Positions 24,994 through 34,590 of a DNA stretch of 64,000 nucleotides are shown here, one piece after another (position 1 is the stretch's first letter; each line of letters begins with the position of its first letter). Both the position numbers and the translations under genes were made by a program. Location of the stretch: contig JBBILI010000010.1 in the NCBI GenBank assembly GCA_037445025.1, forward strand, positions 1-64,000, read 5' to 3'. The notes under the pieces were generated by a model, which had not been told where the DNA came from, made no database searches, and saw nothing but the letters and a program-made list of their open reading frames with translations. The DNA comes from CAIQQQ01 sp037445025. GTDB taxonomy: Bacteria; Pseudomonadota; Alphaproteobacteria; Acetobacterales; Acetobacteraceae.

Positions 24994-27900
24994 TCAGTAG
25001 TCCCTGCTGGAGACGTCGGGCAGCGTGAGTTCGTCGTCGCTGTTGCCGCCGGCGCCGGGGTCGAGCACGAAGTCGCGCAGCGGGTTGGCGGGTGGCAGGG
25101 CGCCGAACGGGATGAGCACGCAGTTCACCGAGCCGATCGGGCAGGCGTTGAGGCGGTAGGTGGTCTGCGGGTTGGGCTTGATGCCGGCGGCGCGCGCGGC
25201 ATCGGGGCCGGTGTAGTTGGCGACGGTGCCGTTCAGCGAGGTCGATCCGCCGGAGCCCACGATGTAGAGCTGGTTGACCGCGATCAGGCCGGAGGCGGTG
25301 CCGCTGTTGTTGGTGAACAGCGCCACGGCGGCATGCGGCGAGGCGAGATTGTCGAAGATGATCGCCCCGCCGTTGCTGGGCAGCTGGAAGCGCACATCGG
25401 CGAGCGGCGCGCCGGCCTCGGGCTGGATCAGGAGCTGGTTGATGCCGTGGATAGTGGGGGTGGGCAGGCTGCCGCGCACCACGGCGAAAGTGGAGCCGGG
25501 GCCGACGGGGTTGCTGCTGGCGAGCTGGGTGGCGATCGGCAGGCCGGTGGTGGTGATGGTGCCGGTCAGCGTCAGCAGGTCGGTGGCGGTGATGGCGATG
25601 TAGCTCGCCTGCAGCGGCCCGGTGACCGAGAGCGGGATGGCGTTGTCCAGCGACAGCGTGCTGCCGGTGAGGATGAACGAACCCAGCGTGTCGATGCTGG
25701 TGCCGGTGCCAAAATCGGCCAGCGTCATCGCCGTGCCGGTCAGCGTGCCGATGGTGAACGGGCCGGCGGCGCTGGGGCGCACGATGGTGCCGCCGGTGGC
25801 AAGTGCGAGTGTGCCCGGGATGGTGAGTGTGCCCGGCAGGGTGATCGAGCCCGCGGTGGTCAGGCTGGCGTTGGGGGCGGTGAGCGGCCCCTGCACGGCG
25901 AGGTCCCCGGTCTCGGTCAGCACCAGGTTGCCGCCGGTGACGGTGGTTGTGCCCAGATTGGCGATCTGATTGCCGGCGCTGGTCAGGCTCAGTCCGCCGG
26001 TGACGACGTGGGCGGCACTCAGCGTTGCGACGTTGAGGGTGCCGCCGGACTGGCTGACGCCGCCGGCGCTGGTCGCGAGGTCGAGCGTGCCGGTGGTGAC
26101 GGGGCCGGCCAGGGTGATGGCGGCAGTGTTGGTGATCTGGATGTTTGCCGCCGAAACCGGCCCGGCCACGCGCAGTGCGGTGCTGTCGGTGAGGTCCAGG
26201 CTGCCGGTGGCGGCGACGCTGCCGAGTGTGGCGATGCGGTTGCCGTTGCTGTTCAGCGTGATCGCGCCGGAGACGCCGCCGGGCGTGTTCAGCGTGCCGG
26301 CGGTGATGACGCCGCCGGTCTGCAGGAAGCCTGTGCTGGCGTTGGCGATGGTGATGTTGAGGTTGCCCGGCGTGGTGATGGTGCCGGCGGTGGTGAAGCC
26401 GGTGCCGCCGCCCACGGCGATCGCGACGTCGCCGGTGCTGCTGATCGTGCCGCCGCTGCTCAGCGCCACGCTGCTGGCGCCGCCGGTGGTGACGATGGCG
26501 AGCGAGCTGCCGGAGATCGTGCCGCTGATGGCGAGCGAGGCGGCGTCGGACAGGCTGATCGAGCCCTGGGAGATCAGGTTGGCATAGGTGCCGACCAGAT
26601 TGCCCTGGCCGAGCGAGATCGACGCGGCGCCGGCCGAGAGTGTGCCGGTGGTGATGATTCCGCCGGTCTGGCTGAGGGCGCCGGTGGCGCTGAGGTTCAG
26701 TGTCTGTCCCGGTGCCGAGAGCGCACCGGCCAGGGTGAGCGAGCCGGTGACGGCGATGCTGCCGTTGGCGCCGATGCTGACCGGGCCGGCGAGGGTGAGG
26801 CTGGTCGCGTCCACGAGCTGCAGGGCCCCGGTGATGGGGGCAAGGCTGCCGAGATTACCGATCTGGTTGGCCGGGCCGGTGAGGATGGCGTCGCCGGTGA
26901 TGCCGGAGGTGGAGTTCAGCGTGGGCGTGACGATGGTGCCGGCACTCTCCTGCACGCCGCCGGCAGCGACGTTGAGGGTGAGCGCGGTGCTGGCATTCGT
27001 GGTGCCCGCCAGGGTGAGGCCGCCGGTTCCCACGGTGGACAGCGTCACCGCGCCGCCGGTGAGCGTGCCGGTCTGGGTAAGTGCCGCGGCGTCGGTCAGC
27101 GAGAAGGCGTTGGCGCCGATCGAGAAGGTGCTGAGCGTCGTCACCGTGTTGCCGGCGGCGGTCAGGGTGGCGCTGGCGGCGGAACCGGTGAGTGTTGGTG
27201 TGTTGAGGACGGCGCCGGTGGCCTCGGTCACGCCCGCGTTGGGGGACGCGAGGACGAGCGAGGTGCCGGCGTTGGTGACGCCGGTGAAGCTGATGGCGGG
27301 GGCCGTGGCGCTGCTGTCGGTGAGCGTCACGACGCCGCCGGTGAGCGTTCCGGATTGGGTCAGCGACGATGCGTCGGTCAGCGAGAAGGCGTTGGCGCCG
27401 GTTGAGAAGGTGCCGAGCGTGGTCACCGTGTTGCCGGCGGCGGTCAGGGTGGCGCTGGCGGCGGAGCCGGTGAGCGTCGGCGTGTTGAGGACGGCGCCGG
27501 TGGCCTCGGTGATGCCGGCGTTGGGGGACGCGAGGACGAGCGAGGTGCCAGCGTTGGTGACGCCAGTGAAGCTGATGGCGGGGGCGGTGGCGCTGCTGTC
27601 GGTGAGGGTGATGACGCCGCCGGTCAGCGTGCCGGATTGCGTCAGCGACGCGCCGTCGGTCAGCGAGAAGGCGCCGGTGCCGGTGGAGAAGCTGCCGAGG
27701 GTGATGATGCTGTTGCCGGTGGCGTTCAGCGTGGCGGTGGTGGCCGCACCTGTCAGTGTCGGCGTGTTGAGCACAGCGCCGCTGGCCTCGCTGACGCTAC
27801 CGTTGGCGGCGGAGATCGCGAGGCTGGTGCCGGCGTTGATGGTGCCGTTCAGGGCGAGCGCCGGTGTGGCGGCGGCGCTGTCGGTCAGCGTGACGACGCC

Positions 27901-30900
27901 GCCGGCCAGGGTGCCGGTCTGGGTCAGGGCGCTGGCGTCGCTGAGCGAGAACGCCCCGGTGCCGGTGGCGAAGCTGCCCAGCGTGGTGATGCTGTTGCCG
28001 GTGGCGGTGAGCGTGGCGCTGCCGGCGGTGCCGGTCAGCGTCGGTGTGTTCAGCACGCTGGCAGCGGTCTCGGTGACGGCGCCGGTGGCCGCCAGTGTGA
28101 TCCCAGCGGTGTCGGTCAGCGACCCGGCCGTCGCACCGCTGCCGAAGGCGATCGCGCCGTTGGAGAACAGCTGCAGCGGCAGGCCGGTCAGGCTCGACGT
28201 GCCGAGCACCGAGATGGCGGCGGCGGTGGTGGTGCCGAGCGTGTTGCCCAGCCACAGCGTGCCGGCGCCGATCTTGGCCAGATCCGCCGGCAGCAGCGAC
28301 AGGCTGCCCGCGACGGTGCTGCCGATGGTCATGCCGATGGCACTGGTGGGCGCCAGCTCGACGATCCCTGGCGTGGAGATGCTGCCGCCGGACAGGCTCA
28401 GCGCATCCGCCTGCAGCGCGACCACGCCGGTGCTGGACAGGGTGCCGGTCAATGCCACGGTGCCGCCGGCCGTCAGATCCTGCAGCGTGACGCTGGTGCC
28501 GCTCACTGTGCCGGTCACCGCCAGCGAGCCGGGCAGTGCCAGCGCGTCGACCAGGCTGAAACCGGCGGGGCTGGCGAAAGTGCCGAGCCCGGCGATGGCG
28601 TTCAGCGTGCCCGCCAGGTTCACCGCGTTGCCGGCGCCGGTGAGCGTGCCGATCAGCCGGCTGGTGGTGATGACGCCGGACGCTGTCTCGCTGATGTTGC
28701 CGGTGCCGCTCGAGACCAGGTTCACCTGCGTCGTGCCGGTCAGCGTGCCGGTGATGGCGATGCCGCCGCTGGTGTTGGTGAGCGTGGTCTGCGCTGTGGT
28801 GACCGGGCCGCTCACGGTGAGACCCGTGGAATTCAGCAGGCTCAGCGTGCCGCTGGCGGCCGCGATACTGCCGAGCGCCTGGATGGCGTTGGAGCCGGAC
28901 GCGGTGGGGGTGAGCGCGATCGTGCCGGTGCCGGCCAGCGATCCCGTCAGCAGCGGGGTGACGATGGAGGCCGCGCCGCCTTCGGTGATCGCGCCGCCGC
29001 CGGCGGCCAGGTTGACCGAGGTAGTGCCGGTGAGCGTGCCATAGGCGGGCGCCGCCGTGGCCAGGCTGATGCCGAAGCTGCCGGCGGTGCTCAGCGAGAT
29101 CGCCTTGGCCGACACGTTGCCGCCGACCTGCAGCGCCTGCCCGTCGGTCAGGCTGAAGTTGCCGGCGGTGTCGCTCACCGTGCCCAGGATGCCGATGGCG
29201 TTGGCGGTGCTGCCGAGGGCCACGTTGCCGCTGGCGGTGACGTTCAGCGTGCCGGCGCCCAGCGTGCCGGAGCCGGTCTGGGTGATCGCGCCCTGGCTGT
29301 CTAGCACCAGTACGCCCGCGACGCTACCGGTGCCGATGTTGAGTGTCCCGGCCCGCGCCACGCCGCCGATGCCGCCGAGTTCCAGCGTGCCGGCGGAGAT
29401 CCCGCCCGTGCCGACGGTGAGGCCGCTGCCGGTGGTGCCGAAATTCATCACCGTGCCCGCGGTCTTCGGCTGGATCTGCACCAGCGTGCCGGTGATCAGG
29501 CCCGCGGCCGGCGTGGTCGGCAGGGTCAGCGCGTCGGCTGCGATCTGAATCGTGCCGGCATTGGTGAAGATCGTGTCGCTGGTGGTGCCGGTGACGTTCA
29601 GCGTGCCGGCGGACAGGGCGATGGTCTGCCCGGCGGTGGTGGCGCCGATCGGCCCGGAGAGCGTGACCGAGCCGGCGCTGGTGATGGCGATGCCGCCGGT
29701 GGTGGCGGCCAGCGCGCCGATCGTGCCGATCGCGTTTGCCTCGGTCAGCGTCATCGCGCCGACCTTGCCGACCAGCGTGCCGGCGGTGACCGTGTCGCCG
29801 GCGCCCTGCGTCACCGCCCCGCTGGCGAACAGGCCGAGCGTGGTGAAGCTGTTGGTCGGCCCGTTGATCGCGATCGACCCTGCGGCGATGCTGGAGCCGT
29901 CCAGGCTGCCCAGCCGCACCGTCGGCGCGGTGACATTGGCCAGCGACAGACCGGTGCCGCCCAGGGTCAGCGCATTGCCGACGGTCTTGGGCGCGATGGC
30001 GACCGTGCCGCCGGCGTTGGTGATGGCGCCCGTGCCGGTGAGGCTGTCGGTGCTCAGCGCGATGACACCGCTGCCCACGCTGTTGGGCACCAGCAGCGTG
30101 CCGCCGCTGGCCAGCGTGATCGCGGGGGAGACTAGGCTCAGCGTGGAATCCGCCCCTGCCGTCACGCCGCCGGTGACGGTCACCGCGCCGGTGTTGATGG
30201 CGATGAGGCCGGAGCCGCTCAGCGAGCCCAGGCTTGCGATGGCGTTGGTGTTGGCGTTGAGGGTGATCGCACCGCCGGCGCTGCCGGACAGGCTCGGCGT
30301 GGTGAGGGTGCCGCCGGTCTGGCCGATGGTGCCGAGGCTGTCGATGCGCAGGGCGGCCGTGGTGGTGGGATTGCCCGACAGCGTGACCGAGGACGCCGTG
30401 GTGGCGCCGCCCGTGGTGCTGCCGAGCCGCAGCGTGCCCGCCGCGATCTCGGAGAGGGTGCCGAGCGCGATGCCGCTGCCGGTGGCGGGGCCGATCAGGA
30501 TCGGCGCCGTGGTCAGCGGCGCGATCTCGACACTGCCGGTGGTCGAGATCGATCCGGCGCCGGTGACCGCCAGGCTGTCATCGATCAGCCGCACCGTACC
30601 GCCGCCGCTGGTGGACAGCAGGCCCGCGACCGACAGGGACGTGCCGTTCTGCAGCACCAGCGTGCCGGCGGAGGCGAGCCCGCCGGCGCCGATCGCAGCG
30701 ATGGCGTTGGTGGCGCTGCCGAGCAGGATGTCGCCGCCGGCGGACCCGGTGAGGGTGCCGACCGTCAGCACGCCGGACTGGGTGATGGAGCCGGTGGTGG
30801 AGAGAGCAAGCCCGGTCGCGCCGCCGGTGAGGTTGACGGTGCCGAGGGCGATGCGGCTGGCCGTCGGCGTGGCGGTGCCGATGCCGCCGAGATGCAGCGT

Positions 30901-33900
30901 GGCGGTGTTGATGTCCGACAGGCCCAGCTGGGTGATCGGGTCGAAGGTGCCGGACGCGGCGGCCTGGTTCACATTCATCGGCAGGCTGCTGAACGAGGCG
31001 ATTTCCAGCAGGCCCAGCGTGTTGGCGTTGAGCGCGGTGGCGCCCGCGGCGGCCGTTTTGATCTGATCGGCCTGCAGCGACAGCGTGCCGCCGGCTGCGA
31101 CGGCGAGGCCTGTGTTGACGTTCAGCGTGCCCGCGCCGATCAGCAGGGCCGCGTTGGCCGCACTCACCAGGCCGCTGATGTTGGTGGTCTCGTCCGAGCG
31201 CAGGGCCAGGTTGCCGGTGACGGCGAGGTTGCCGAGCGCTGCGATCTTGTTGCCGGCATTGGCCAGGCTGAGCCCGGCCAGTCCGCTGGCGCTCTGCAGC
31301 GAGGTGGCGCTGACCGTGCCGCCGGACTGGCTGAGCGTTCCGGTGGACGACAGATCGAGCACGCCGGTGCTGACATTGCCGGCGATGGCGGTGGCGCCGG
31401 TGCTGGCCAGCGTGGTGTTGAAGCCGGTCGCCGTCGAAATCGTGCCGACCGTGGTGATGGTGTTGCCGGATTGCGGCAGCGCGATGCTGCCGCTGGAGGC
31501 GGCGATATCGAGGGTTCCGGCCTTCACCGCGCCGCCGGTCTGGTTGACGAAGTTGCCGGCGAGGTTGGTGGCCTGGGTGGACAGCGTGACCGTGCTGCCG
31601 TTCAGGGTGCCGCCGGCGACGATGGCGATCGGCGCGGTCGCGTTGTTGGCGGCGCCGCCGGTGCCGACCAGGACGGTGAGGCTGCCGGTGGCGGCGACGG
31701 AGCCGGCCACGGTCACCTGGTTGTCGTTCGACAGATCGGCCAGCCCGATCTGCGGCGCGGTCACCGGGCCGTTGAGGGTGAGCGAGGCGTTGTCGGCCAG
31801 CACCAGCGAGCCGTTGGTCACGGAGAGGCTGCCCAGGGAGAGGATGGCGTTGCCGGCGCTGTTGAGGTTCAGCGTGCCGACACTGCCGACCAGGGTGCCG
31901 GCGCTGATCACGCCGTTGCTCAGCTCGTCCACCGCGCCGGCGACGGCGAGGCTGACGGCGTTGCCGACCGCCTTGATCGCGTCGCCCACGGTGCCCAGCG
32001 TGACGCTGCCGGCGGTGAGCGAGATCGGCCCGCCGGTGACCTGCAGCGTGCCGGCGGTGGCCGGCGCGCCGGCGACGCCGAGGGTGAGGCTGTGGGTGCT
32101 CCCCGTCGAGATCGTCATGGCGCCCGTCGAGCTGACGGTGTTGGCGACGGCGAGGTTGGCGGCGTTGGTCAGCGACAGCGTGCCGCCGCTGGCGAAGGTG
32201 CTCACCGTGCCGATCTGGTTGGCGCCGATGAGTGCTGTGGCGCCGGTTGAACTGCCGGTGATCGTGCCGGCGGTGATCACGCCGGAGCTGAGCTGGGTGA
32301 TCGGTGTGAGCGTGCCGCTGGAGATCAGCGTGGCGGTGCCGGTGCCCACGTTGACGGCCCCGTTCAGCGCCAGCCCGGTGCCGCCGGTGGTGTTTGAGGC
32401 GGCCGTCAGGCTGACCGTGCCGGCGGTCAGCGTGCCGGTCTGGGTCAGGCCGGTGTTGCTGGCCAGGGTGAAGCCGTTGCTGCCGACATTGAAGCTGCCC
32501 AGGCCGGCGATGACGTTGCTGGTCTGGGTGAGCGACACGTTGCCGGTGACGCCGAGGCTGCTCTGCAGCGTGGTCGGGGTCAGCGCCGTGCCGATCACCC
32601 CTGCGTTTTGCGTCACGGCGCCGGCGCCGGAGATGTCGACCACGCCGGCGTTGATGTTGGCCGAGATCTGGATGCCGCCGGTGCCGCCGTACAGATTGAC
32701 CTGGGCGAGGCTGCTGAGGCTGCCGATGTTGCCGCTCACGATCAGCGAGCCGGCGGAATTGTAGCCGGTCCAGGAATTGGTGCCGGCGGTGGGCGCCGCC
32801 GCCTGCAGCACGACGGTGCCGGTGCCGGCGGTCGCGGAATCGATCGATGCGCTGACGGTGAGGTTGTTGCCGGCCTGCAGCGTGAGCGAGCCGCCGGCGA
32901 AGGCGATCGCCGACGACACGGTGAGGTTGCGCGAGGCCTGCAGCACCACGTTGCCGGCGAGCCCGGTGAACACGCTCGGCGCGATGGTGGCGCTGGTCAG
33001 CTGGTCGGGGTTGTTGAAGGTCAGCAGGCCGTTCGTGCTGTTCACGCCCAGCAGTGCGCCATCGGGGCCGCCGGTGGCGATGGTGAGGTCGAGCGGGTCG
33101 ATGACGATGGTGCCGGCGCTGCCCATCGCAGCCGAGGTGTCGATCGGGCCGGTGAGCCGGTAGCCGGCATAGCCCGACACCTCGACGGTGCCGCCGTTGC
33201 CGCCGGTGAGGCCGCCGCGCACGGTGATGGTGCCGGCATCCCAGGTCAGTCCGCTGCTGAGCACGGTGATCTTGCCGCCGGCGCCGCTGTGCGTCGCGTC
33301 GGCCGAGATCTGGGCACCCGGCGCGATCAGCGCCCGGGTCGCGGTGGGGGCTGTGACCGCGGGGCCGCCCTTGGCGCGCGCCAGGGTGGTGCCGATGGCG
33401 ATGGTGCCGCCGCCGGACCTGCCCGAGGCGGTGATCCGGGCCTTGGCGCCGATGCTCACGGTGTCGGTCGCGTTCACCTGGATCTGCCCGCCGGTGGTGC
33501 CCTTGGCCCGGCCGCTGGCCGACAGCGTGCCGGTGACGGCGGCGCCGCCGCCGGTCGCGTTCACCATCACGGTGCCGGTCTGCGGTCCGCCGGCGGTGTG
33601 CACGGTGTTGGCGCTGATCTTGCCGCCGGCGGTGACCAGGGTGGTCACCAGCCCCTCGGCCGCCTGCGCGGTCAGCAGCACGGTGCCGCCATTGGCGGCG
33701 ATGGTGCCGGAATTGGTCACCAGGGCCGCGACCGGCTTGCCGTCAGGCCCCAGCGGCGCCGTGGTCACCTGTTTGGTGACGTCAATGGACAGCAGCCCGT
33801 CGCCGTAGAGATCGACCGTGGTTGCCGCAGCACCGGCCAGCACGACATGGCCGAGCTTGGCCGTGATCACGCCGGAATTGGCCACCTCGGGCGCCATCAG

Positions 33901-34530
33901 GGCGGCAAGGCCGGTCTGGCCCACGGTGAGGTGGCCCTGGTTGATCACCGCGGCCTCCGCCTTGGGCGCCTGGTCGAACACCAGCCTCGCGGCTTTCATG
34001 TTGGCGTCGGTGATGCCCGGGGCGGAGACCACCAGCGCCTGCGCGTTCACCTCGGCACCCCTGGTAAACAGCACGCCGGACTGGTTGACCAGCACCAGCT
34101 GGTCGTTGGCGTTGACCTTGCCCGCGATCACCGACGGGTCGGGCCCGGTGACGCGGTTGATGGTGATGGACTGGGCCGAGGGCGCGGTGAAGTTGACCGT
34201 GCCCTGGCTGCCGACATCGAAGCTGCGCCAGTTCAGCGCGGCGTTGGCGCTGCTCTGGGTCACGTTCAGCGTGGTGCTGGTCTGGCTGATGCTCGCGGTG
34301 CCGGAGGCGACGCTGCCGCCGGTGGGAAGGGCGTTCGACGGCAAGGCGGCGGCGCGGGTGGCCAGTGCCGCCGGCACGGTCTGCGCCCCGGCCGGATGGG
34401 TCAGCACCAGGGCCGCCAGCGCCGTTCCGCCCAGCAGCGACGCGCGGGTGACCATCGCACGGCCGCCCATCGCAAGGCTGACCGCGGTTGCGGCACCGGT
34501 TGCGGTGCGATTGCGTAGCAGCTCACCCAT
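24994..34530 (-). CDS. two-partner secretion exoprotein (TpsA, filamentous haemagglutinin family)
   Basis: A 3178-aa secreted beta-helix protein. A long signal peptide (about 1-49, ending AGA|QT) is followed by the TPS domain (about 75-190) with NWRSFDVGSQGTVNF and LVNQSGVLFTRGAEVNAQ, which targets it to a TpsB pore. The rest is Gly/Thr/Ser/Ala-rich beta-helix repeats. Near the C-terminal third, 94-residue units repeat in tandem (282 bp at DNA level, e.g. 27200-27481 and 27482-27763). The far C-terminus contains cysteines (RLNACPIGSVNCV) and ends SSRDY. ATG 34530 is chosen over the preceding GTG because GGAGAG is correctly spaced only from the ATG. Adhesin, biofilm matrix or toxin carrier are all possible; no C-terminal toxin domain is recognised. 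Confidence 0.9.
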   Translation of the reverse strand: MGELLRNRTATGAATAVSLAMGGRAMVTRASLLGGTALAALVLTHPAGAQTVPAALATRAAALPSNALPTGGSVASGTASISQTSTTLNVTQSSANAALNWRSFDVGSQGTVNFTAPSAQSITINRVTGPDPSVIAGKVNANDQLVLVNQSGVLFTRGAEVNAQALVVSAPGITDANMKAARLVFDQAPKAEAAVINQGHLTVGQTGLAALMAPEVANSGVITAKLGHVVLAGAAATTVDLYGDGLLSIDVTKQVTTAPLGPDGKPVAALVTNSGTIAANGGTVLLTAQAAEGLVTTLVTAGGKISANTVHTAGGPQTGTVMVNATGGGAAVTGTLSASGRAKGTTGGQIQVNATDTVSIGAKARITASGRSGGGTIAIGTTLARAKGGPAVTAPTATRALIAPGAQISADATHSGAGGKITVLSSGLTWDAGTITVRGGLTGGNGGTVEVSGYAGYRLTGPIDTSAAMGSAGTIVIDPLDLTIATGGPDGALLGVNSTNGLLTFNNPDQLTSATIAPSVFTGLAGNVVLQASRNLTVSSAIAFAGGSLTLQAGNNLTVSASIDSATAGTGTVVLQAAAPTAGTNSWTGYNSAGSLIVSGNIGSLSSLAQVNLYGGTGGIQISANINAGVVDISGAGAVTQNAGVIGTALTPTTLQSSLGVTGNVSLTQTSNVIAGLGSFNVGSNGFTLASNTGLTQTGTLTAGTVSLTAASNTTGGTGLALNGAVNVGTGTATLISSGTLTPITQLSSGVITAGTITGSSTGATALIGANQIGTVSTFASGGTLSLTNAANLAVANTVSSTGAMTISTGSTHSLTLGVAGAPATAGTLQVTGGPISLTAGSVTLGTVGDAIKAVGNAVSLAVAGAVDELSNGVISAGTLVGSVGTLNLNSAGNAILSLGSLSVTNGSLVLADNASLTLNGPVTAPQIGLADLSNDNQVTVAGSVAATGSLTVLVGTGGAANNATAPIAIVAGGTLNGSTVTLSTQATNLAGNFVNQTGGAVKAGTLDIAASSGSIALPQSGNTITTVGTISTATGFNTTLASTGATAIAGNVSTGVLDLSSTGTLSQSGGTVSATSLQSASGLAGLSLANAGNKIAALGNLAVTGNLALRSDETTNISGLVSAANAALLIGAGTLNVNTGLAVAAGGTLSLQADQIKTAAAGATALNANTLGLLEIASFSSLPMNVNQAAASGTFDPITQLGLSDINTATLHLGGIGTATPTASRIALGTVNLTGGATGLALSTTGSITQSGVLTVGTLTGSAGGDILLGSATNAIAAIGAGGLASAGTLVLQNGTSLSVAGLLSTSGGGTVRLIDDSLAVTGAGSISTTGSVEIAPLTTAPILIGPATGSGIALGTLSEIAAGTLRLGSTTGGATTASSVTLSGNPTTTAALRIDSLGTIGQTGGTLTTPSLSGSAGGAITLNANTNAIASLGSLSGSGLIAINTGAVTVTGGVTAGADSTLSLVSPAITLASGGTLLVPNSVGSGVIALSTDSLTGTGAITNAGGTVAIAPKTVGNALTLGGTGLSLANVTAPTVRLGSLDGSSIAAGSIAINGPTNSFTTLGLFASGAVTQGAGDTVTAGTLVGKVGAMTLTEANAIGTIGALAATTGGIAITSAGSVTLSGPIGATTAGQTIALSAGTLNVTGTTSDTIFTNAGTIQIAADALTLPTTPAAGLITGTLVQIQPKTAGTVMNFGTTGSGLTVGTGGISAGTLELGGIGGVARAGTLNIGTGSVAGVLVLDSQGAITQTGSGTLGAGTLNVTASGNVALGSTANAIGILGTVSDTAGNFSLTDGQALQVGGNVSAKAISLSTAGSFGISLATAAPAYGTLTGTTSVNLAAGGGAITEGGAASIVTPLLTGSLAGTGTIALTPTASGSNAIQALGSIAAASGTLSLLNSTGLTVSGPVTTAQTTLTNTSGGIAITGTLTGTTQVNLVSSGTGNISETASGVITTSRLIGTLTGAGNAVNLAGTLNAIAGLGTFASPAGFSLVDALALPGSLAVTGTVSGTSVTLQDLTAGGTVALTGTLSSTGVVALQADALSLSGGSISTPGIVELAPTSAIGMTIGSTVAGSLSLLPADLAKIGAGTLWLGNTLGTTTAAAISVLGTSSLTGLPLQLFSNGAIAFGSGATAGSLTDTAGITLAATGAVTETAASVLNTPTLTGTAGSATLTATGNSITTLGSFATGTGAFSLSDASALTQTGTLAGGVVTLTDSAAATPALALNGTINAGTSLAISAANGSVSEASGAVLNTPTLTGAATTATLNATGNSIITLGSFSTGTGAFSLTDGASLTQSGTLTGGVITLTDSSATAPAISFTGVTNAGTSLVLASPNAGITEATGAVLNTPTLTGSAASATLTAAGNTVTTLGTFSTGANAFSLTDASSLTQSGTLTGGVVTLTDSSATAPAISFTGVTNAGTSLVLASPNAGVTEATGAVLNTPTLTGSAASATLTAAGNTVTTLSTFSIGANAFSLTDAAALTQTGTLTGGAVTLSTVGTGGLTLAGTTNASTALTLNVAAGGVQESAGTIVTPTLNSTSGITGDAILTGPANQIGNLGSLAPITGALQLVDATSLTLAGPVSIGANGSIAVTGSLTLAGALSAPGQTLNLSATGALSQTGGIITTGTLSAGAASISLGQGNLVGTYANLISQGSISLSDAASLAISGTISGSSLAIVTTGGASSVALSSGGTISSTGDVAIAVGGGTGFTTAGTITTPGNLNITIANASTGFLQTGGVITAGTLNTPGGVSGAITLNSNGNRIATLGSVAATGSLDLTDSTALRVAGPVSAANIQITNTAAITLAGPVTTGTLDLATSAGGVSQSGGTLNVATLSAAHVVTGGLSLTSAGNQIANLGTTTVTGGNLVLTETGDLAVQGPLTAPNASLTTAGSITLPGTLTIPGTLALATGGTIVRPSAAGPFTIGTLTGTAMTLADFGTGTSIDTLGSFILTGSTLSLDNAIPLSVTGPLQASYIAITATDLLTLTGTITTTGLPIATQLASSNPVGPGSTFAVVRGSLPTPTIHGINQLLIQPEAGAPLADVRFQLPSNGGAIIFDNLASPHAAVALFTNNSGTASGLIAVNQLYIVGSGGSTSLNGTVANYTGPDAARAAGIKPNPQTTYRLNACPIGSVNCVLIPFGALPPANPLRDFVLDPGAGGNSDDELTLPDVSSRDY
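27200..28045 (-). repeat. 282-bp direct tandem repeats inside tpsA
   Basis: Three consecutive units start at 27200, 27482 and 27764, each 282 bp (94 codons), with a further diverged unit starting at 28046. The first two are almost identical over their length, including silent positions. The encoded unit contains GAVLNTPTLTG and AGNTVTTLGTFSTGANAFSL. Confidence 0.85.
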
Positions 34531-34590
34531 CACGCTCTCCCCACGCCCTCCGCCGGACCCGGCGGCGAGGCGAATAGATCACAGTCCCGG

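Noticed and set aside
24991..29304. Very long plus-strand open frames opposite the exoprotein gene
   Set aside because: They are Gly/Arg/Ala-rich antisense shadows of tpsA caused by high GC and lack of stops; the minus frame has a signal peptide, TPS domain and repeats.
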